The notes under the pieces: model-generated
Seen by the model: the letters and a program-made list of their open reading frames with translations, nothing else
Databases searched by the model: none
What the model was told of the DNA's origin: nothing
Shown here: one piece after another, positions 20,542-23,335 of the stretch
Position numbering within the stretch: position 1 is the first letter of the stretch
Layout of the letters: each line of letters opens with the position of its first letter
Virus record (IMG/VR): IMGVR_UViG_3300008050_000328
Span: 1-23,335 of that record
Reading direction: 5' to 3' (one strand)
From: a virus
Length of the DNA: 23,335 nt
Made by a program: the position numbers and the translations under genes

Positions 20542-22008
20542 ATGCAACAAATCAAGTTACCGAAATTACGTAAAATTGACCCAGACAAACCCAAAAGAAA
20601 AAAGAAAAAAATATTATTATTGTCAGATGATTTAAGATTACATTCTGGTATAGGAACTATGTCCAAAGAATTTGTTATTGGAACTGTAGATAAATATGAT
20701 TGGGTTCAAGTTGGAGCAGCTATTAATCATCCTGACCAAGGAAAATGTTTTGATCTATCTGAGGAAACACAAAAAGTTACAGGAGTAGAGGATGCATCAG
20801 TTAAGATATATGCCAATAATGGATATGGTAATCCTCAATTATTATATTATTTATTAGAAACAGAAAAACCAGATGCTATATTACATTTTACAGACCCTAG
20901 ATTTTGGGGTTGGCTGTACCAAATGGAAGATCAGCTCAGACAACATATCCCATTGATGTATTATAATATTTGGGACGATCTTCCTTATCCACAATGGAAC
21001 GAAGATTTTTATGAGTCTTGTGATTTATTAATGAATATAAGTAAGCAAACAAATAATATTGTAAAAAATGTTTTAAAACGGTATCCAAAAGAAGATTGGG
21101 CAGTTCAATATGTACCTCATGGAATAAATGAAAAATTTTATAAACCAATTACCCCATTGGATAATGATTATAAAGAATATCATGAATTCGATAAGACCTT
21201 TCGATTAAAGAATAATAACGCAGAATTTGTAGTATTTTGGAATAATCGAAATATAAGAAGAAAACAGCCAGGAGATGTGATCCTTGCTTACAAAACATTT
21301 TGTGATTCCTTACCAAAAGAAAAGGCTGAAAAATGCTTACTATTAATGCATACTCAACCCAGGGATGATAATGGAACAGATTTACCTGCAGTGAAGAGAG
21401 CATTATGTAATGATTATAATATCACATTTTCAGGCGTTGGTATAGATGATAAACAGTTGAATTATTATTATAATATTGCAGATGTTACTATTAATATTGC
21501 TTCCAATGAAGGATTTGGATTAAGTGGAGCAGAATCGTTAATGGCCGGCACACCTATTATTAATAACGTTACAGGAGGGTTACAAGACCATTGCAGGTTT
21601 GAAGATGAAAATGGAAAGTGGATAGACTTTACACCTGAATTTCCAACCAATCATTTAGGCCGTTATAAAAAGCATGGTAAGTGGGTTAAGCCAGTATTTC
21701 CGAGTAATATATCATGTCAAGGATCTCCTCAAACTCCATATATTTTTGATGATAGATGTGATTTTAGAGATGTTGCTAAAGCAATTAAATATTGGTATGA
21801 TATGGGCAGAGATAACCGTAAAGAACATGGAATGGCCGGACACGATTGGGTTTGTTCAGAAGAATCCGGAATGTCGGCTAGAGAAATGTCGAATGGATTT
21901 ATTAAACATATGGAAATATGTTTTGAAAAATGGAAGCCAAGAAAAAGATTTAAATTATATAAAGTTGAACAAGTTCCAATTAATGAAACACCAGGAGTAT
22001 TAGTATGA
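20542..22008 (+). CDS. GT-B glycosyltransferase with N-terminal KLPKLRKI motif
   Basis: A 488-residue glycosyltransferase of the GT4-like type. After a basic leader (residues 1-24, with IKLPKLRKI at 4-12 and a KPKRKKKK cluster) come KILLLSDDLRLHSGIGTMSK, the acceptor-domain start with a glycine loop, MYYNIWDDLPYPQWNEDFYE, YVPHGINEKFY, and in the donor domain FVVFWNNRNIRRKQPGDV and NEGFGLSGAESLMAGTPII with the conserved E-x7-E spacing (EGFGLSGAE). The acceptor is unknown. Its stop overlaps the next glycosyltransferase start in ATGA, so the two probably act in the same pathway. Confidence 0.83.
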   Translation: MQQIKLPKLRKIDPDKPKRKKKKILLLSDDLRLHSGIGTMSKEFVIGTVDKYDWVQVGAAINHPDQGKCFDLSEETQKVTGVEDASVKIYANNGYGNPQLLYYLLETEKPDAILHFTDPRFWGWLYQMEDQLRQHIPLMYYNIWDDLPYPQWNEDFYESCDLLMNISKQTNNIVKNVLKRYPKEDWAVQYVPHGINEKFYKPITPLDNDYKEYHEFDKTFRLKNNNAEFVVFWNNRNIRRKQPGDVILAYKTFCDSLPKEKAEKCLLLMHTQPRDDNGTDLPAVKRALCNDYNITFSGVGIDDKQLNYYYNIADVTINIASNEGFGLSGAESLMAGTPIINNVTGGLQDHCRFEDENGKWIDFTPEFPTNHLGRYKKHGKWVKPVFPSNISCQGSPQTPYIFDDRCDFRDVAKAIKYWYDMGRDNRKEHGMAGHDWVCSEESGMSAREMSNGFIKHMEICFEKWKPRKRFKLYKVEQVPINETPGVLV

Positions 22009-23335
22009 AACCATTTATTGTTATGCAAGGACCAGTAGCTACTAGGTCCGGTTACGGAAATCACATGAGAGATTTAGCCTCAGCGTTAATATCATCAGAC
22101 AAATATGAAATAGCTATTGTATCACTCCCATGGGGCAGTTGTCCTATGAATGCTCTTAATAGTCAAGACGAAACTCATAAAGCGATTATAGATAAAATAA
22201 TTACGACAAATATCAATAAACAACCAGACATATTTATTCAATTATCTGTACCACATGAATTTCAAAAAATCGGAAAGTATAATATAGGAGTTACAGCTGG
22301 AATTGAAACTAATCAATGTTCAGCTGAATGGCTAGAAGGTTGTAATAGAATGGACTTAATAATTACTACATCAAAACATTCAAGTGATGTATTTACAAGT
22401 ACTGTTTATGATAAAATAAACGAACAAACAAAACAAAAAGAAGCTGAATTAAAATTAACAACTCCTATCGAAATATTATTTGAGGGATGTGATTTGAACG
22501 TCTATCGTAAAACAGATAAATTGGATAGGAATGTAGTAGATGAATTAACACATATTAAAGAAGATTTTTGTTACCTTTTTGTTGGACATTGGTTACAAGG
22601 CGGGTTTGGACAAGATAGAAAAGATGTAGGAATGTTGATTAAAACATTTTGTGAAACGTTTAAAAAGAAAGTAGGAAGTAAAAAACCGGCTCTAGTATTA
22701 AAAACAAGCGGTGCTGGTTTTAGTATAATTGATAGGGAATATTGTTTAAATCGGATTAGGGATATTATAAGTGAATATGGCCCAGCTGGACCAAGTGTTT
22801 ATTTATTACATGGTGATTTTACGGATAATGAAATAAATTCGTTGTATAATCATCCTAAGATGAAGGCAATGGTTTCATTTACTAAAGGAGAAGGCTTTGG
22901 TCGTCCGTTATTAGAATTTGGTATGACCGGTAAGCCAATAATAGCTTCTAATTGGAGTGGACATATTGATTTTCTTAATCCAGACAATTGTGTACTCTTG
23001 CCAGGACAGTTAACCGATGTACATAAATCAGTTGTACAAGACAAAATGATAATAAAAGGTTCAAAATGGTTTACTGTTAATTATAGTTATGCAAGTCAAA
23101 TATTTGTTGATGTACATAAAAAGTACAAAGAATATTTAGTAAAATCTAGAAAACAACCAGAACATATTCGAAAGAATTTTACGTTTGATATGATGAAAGA
23201 AAAATTTGTGGGAATGATAGACGCAGTCGCGTCCAAAATGCCACAACCGGTTAGCTTAAATTTACCTAAGTTAAGGAAAATCAATTCCGGAAATAATGAA
23301 CCTACAAAAATTAAATTACCTAAATTAAAAAAGAT
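22005..23335 (+). CDS. GT-B glycosyltransferase, cut by the window end
   Basis: An open frame of 443 complete codons running off the right edge. MKPFIVMQGPVATRSGYGNHMRDLASAL starts the acceptor domain with an SGYG glycine loop. FEGCDLNVYR, YLFVGHWLQGGFGQDRKDV and KGEGFGRPLLEFGMTGKPII give the donor domain with E-x7-E spacing (EGFGRPLLE) and the usual ASNWSGHIDFL segment after it. The tail has LNLPKLRKI at 418-426 and IKLPKLKK at 436-443, echoing the N-terminus of the preceding glycosyltransferase. The start is the ATG in the ATGA overlap with the upstream stop. The C-terminal end and any further repeats lie beyond the window. Confidence 0.83.
   Translation, partial: MKPFIVMQGPVATRSGYGNHMRDLASALISSDKYEIAIVSLPWGSCPMNALNSQDETHKAIIDKIITTNINKQPDIFIQLSVPHEFQKIGKYNIGVTAGIETNQCSAEWLEGCNRMDLIITTSKHSSDVFTSTVYDKINEQTKQKEAELKLTTPIEILFEGCDLNVYRKTDKLDRNVVDELTHIKEDFCYLFVGHWLQGGFGQDRKDVGMLIKTFCETFKKKVGSKKPALVLKTSGAGFSIIDREYCLNRIRDIISEYGPAGPSVYLLHGDFTDNEINSLYNHPKMKAMVSFTKGEGFGRPLLEFGMTGKPIIASNWSGHIDFLNPDNCVLLPGQLTDVHKSVVQDKMIIKGSKWFTVNYSYASQIFVDVHKKYKEYLVKSRKQPEHIRKNFTFDMMKEKFVGMIDAVASKMPQPVSLNLPKLRKINSGNNEPTKIKLPKLKK

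Noticed and set aside
686-23284. Reverse-strand open frames (for example 877-1182, 17589-17909, 21729-22064 and 23096-23284)
   Set aside because: All lie opposite strongly supported + strand genes, show no recognisable motifs, and appear to be chance frames.
1-23335. tRNA genes, integrase or transposase
   Set aside because: No cloverleaf with a TTCGA-type loop, no recombinase or transposase motif and no terminal inverted repeats were seen by eye; a dedicated tRNA scan was not possible.

Overview
The window is a piece of a large, strictly lytic-looking, T4-related tailed phage genome (myovirus-type replisome). Every credible gene is on the + strand, intergenic gaps are short (none exceeds 300 bases), base composition is strongly AT-rich, and no integrase, transposase, rRNA, tRNA or CRISPR array is visible. 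The likely host is a member of the Bacteroidota (inference). Six candidate promoters share a T(T/A)GG-like upstream box and a TATATTWA-like downstream box 20 bases apart, close to the Bacteroidota -33 TTG / -7 TAnnTTTG architecture. Many genes also start with A-rich rather than strong Shine-Dalgarno leaders, and one secreted protein has a Bacteroidota-like signal peptide and repeats.

Layout. (i) 1-4490: promoter, then a replication/recombination block of gp32-like single-strand DNA-binding protein, UvsX/RecA-like recombinase, FEN/RNase H-like 5' exonuclease and gp41/DnaB-like helicase, closed by a weak terminator. (ii) 4491-6704: a structured leader, a cobalamin-type (class II) ribonucleotide reductase and a small unknown gene. 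(iii) 6705-7686: three small unknown genes behind their own promoter. (iv) 7687-10184: QueD-like, QueE-like, GroES-like, a small unknown and FolE. (v) 10184-12979: family B DNA polymerase (gp43-like) and a small membrane protein. (vi) 12999-15851: promoter, an unknown gene, a GT-B glycosyltransferase and a TGT/DpdA-like transglycosylase. (vii) 15863-18661: sliding clamp (gp45), clamp loader large subunit (gp44), a zinc ribbon protein, a Tat-type lipoprotein with 4-residue repeats, a gp62-like clamp loader small subunit and a small acidic/basic protein. (viii) 18664-20513: iron-sulfur PD-(D/E)XK nuclease, SLOG-fold protein, a small unknown and a secreted 13-residue-repeat protein. (ix) 20542-end: two overlapping GT-B glycosyltransferases, the second cut by the window edge.

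How it works together. The replisome, recombination and dNTP-supply genes make the phage DNA. FolE, QueD and QueE would make a 7-deazaguanine precursor (7-carboxy-7-deazaguanine, CDG), and the DpdA-like enzyme would swap it for guanine in the phage DNA, probably as protection against restriction. No QueC is present, so the final base is uncertain. The translational overlap of a glycosyltransferase with dpdA, plus two more glycosyltransferases nearby, raises the possibility of a sugar-decorated 7-deazaguanine. This is the most interesting possibility in the window and is inference. The two terminal glycosyltransferases share a short peptide (KLPKLRKI-like) at facing ends, which looks like a docking motif.
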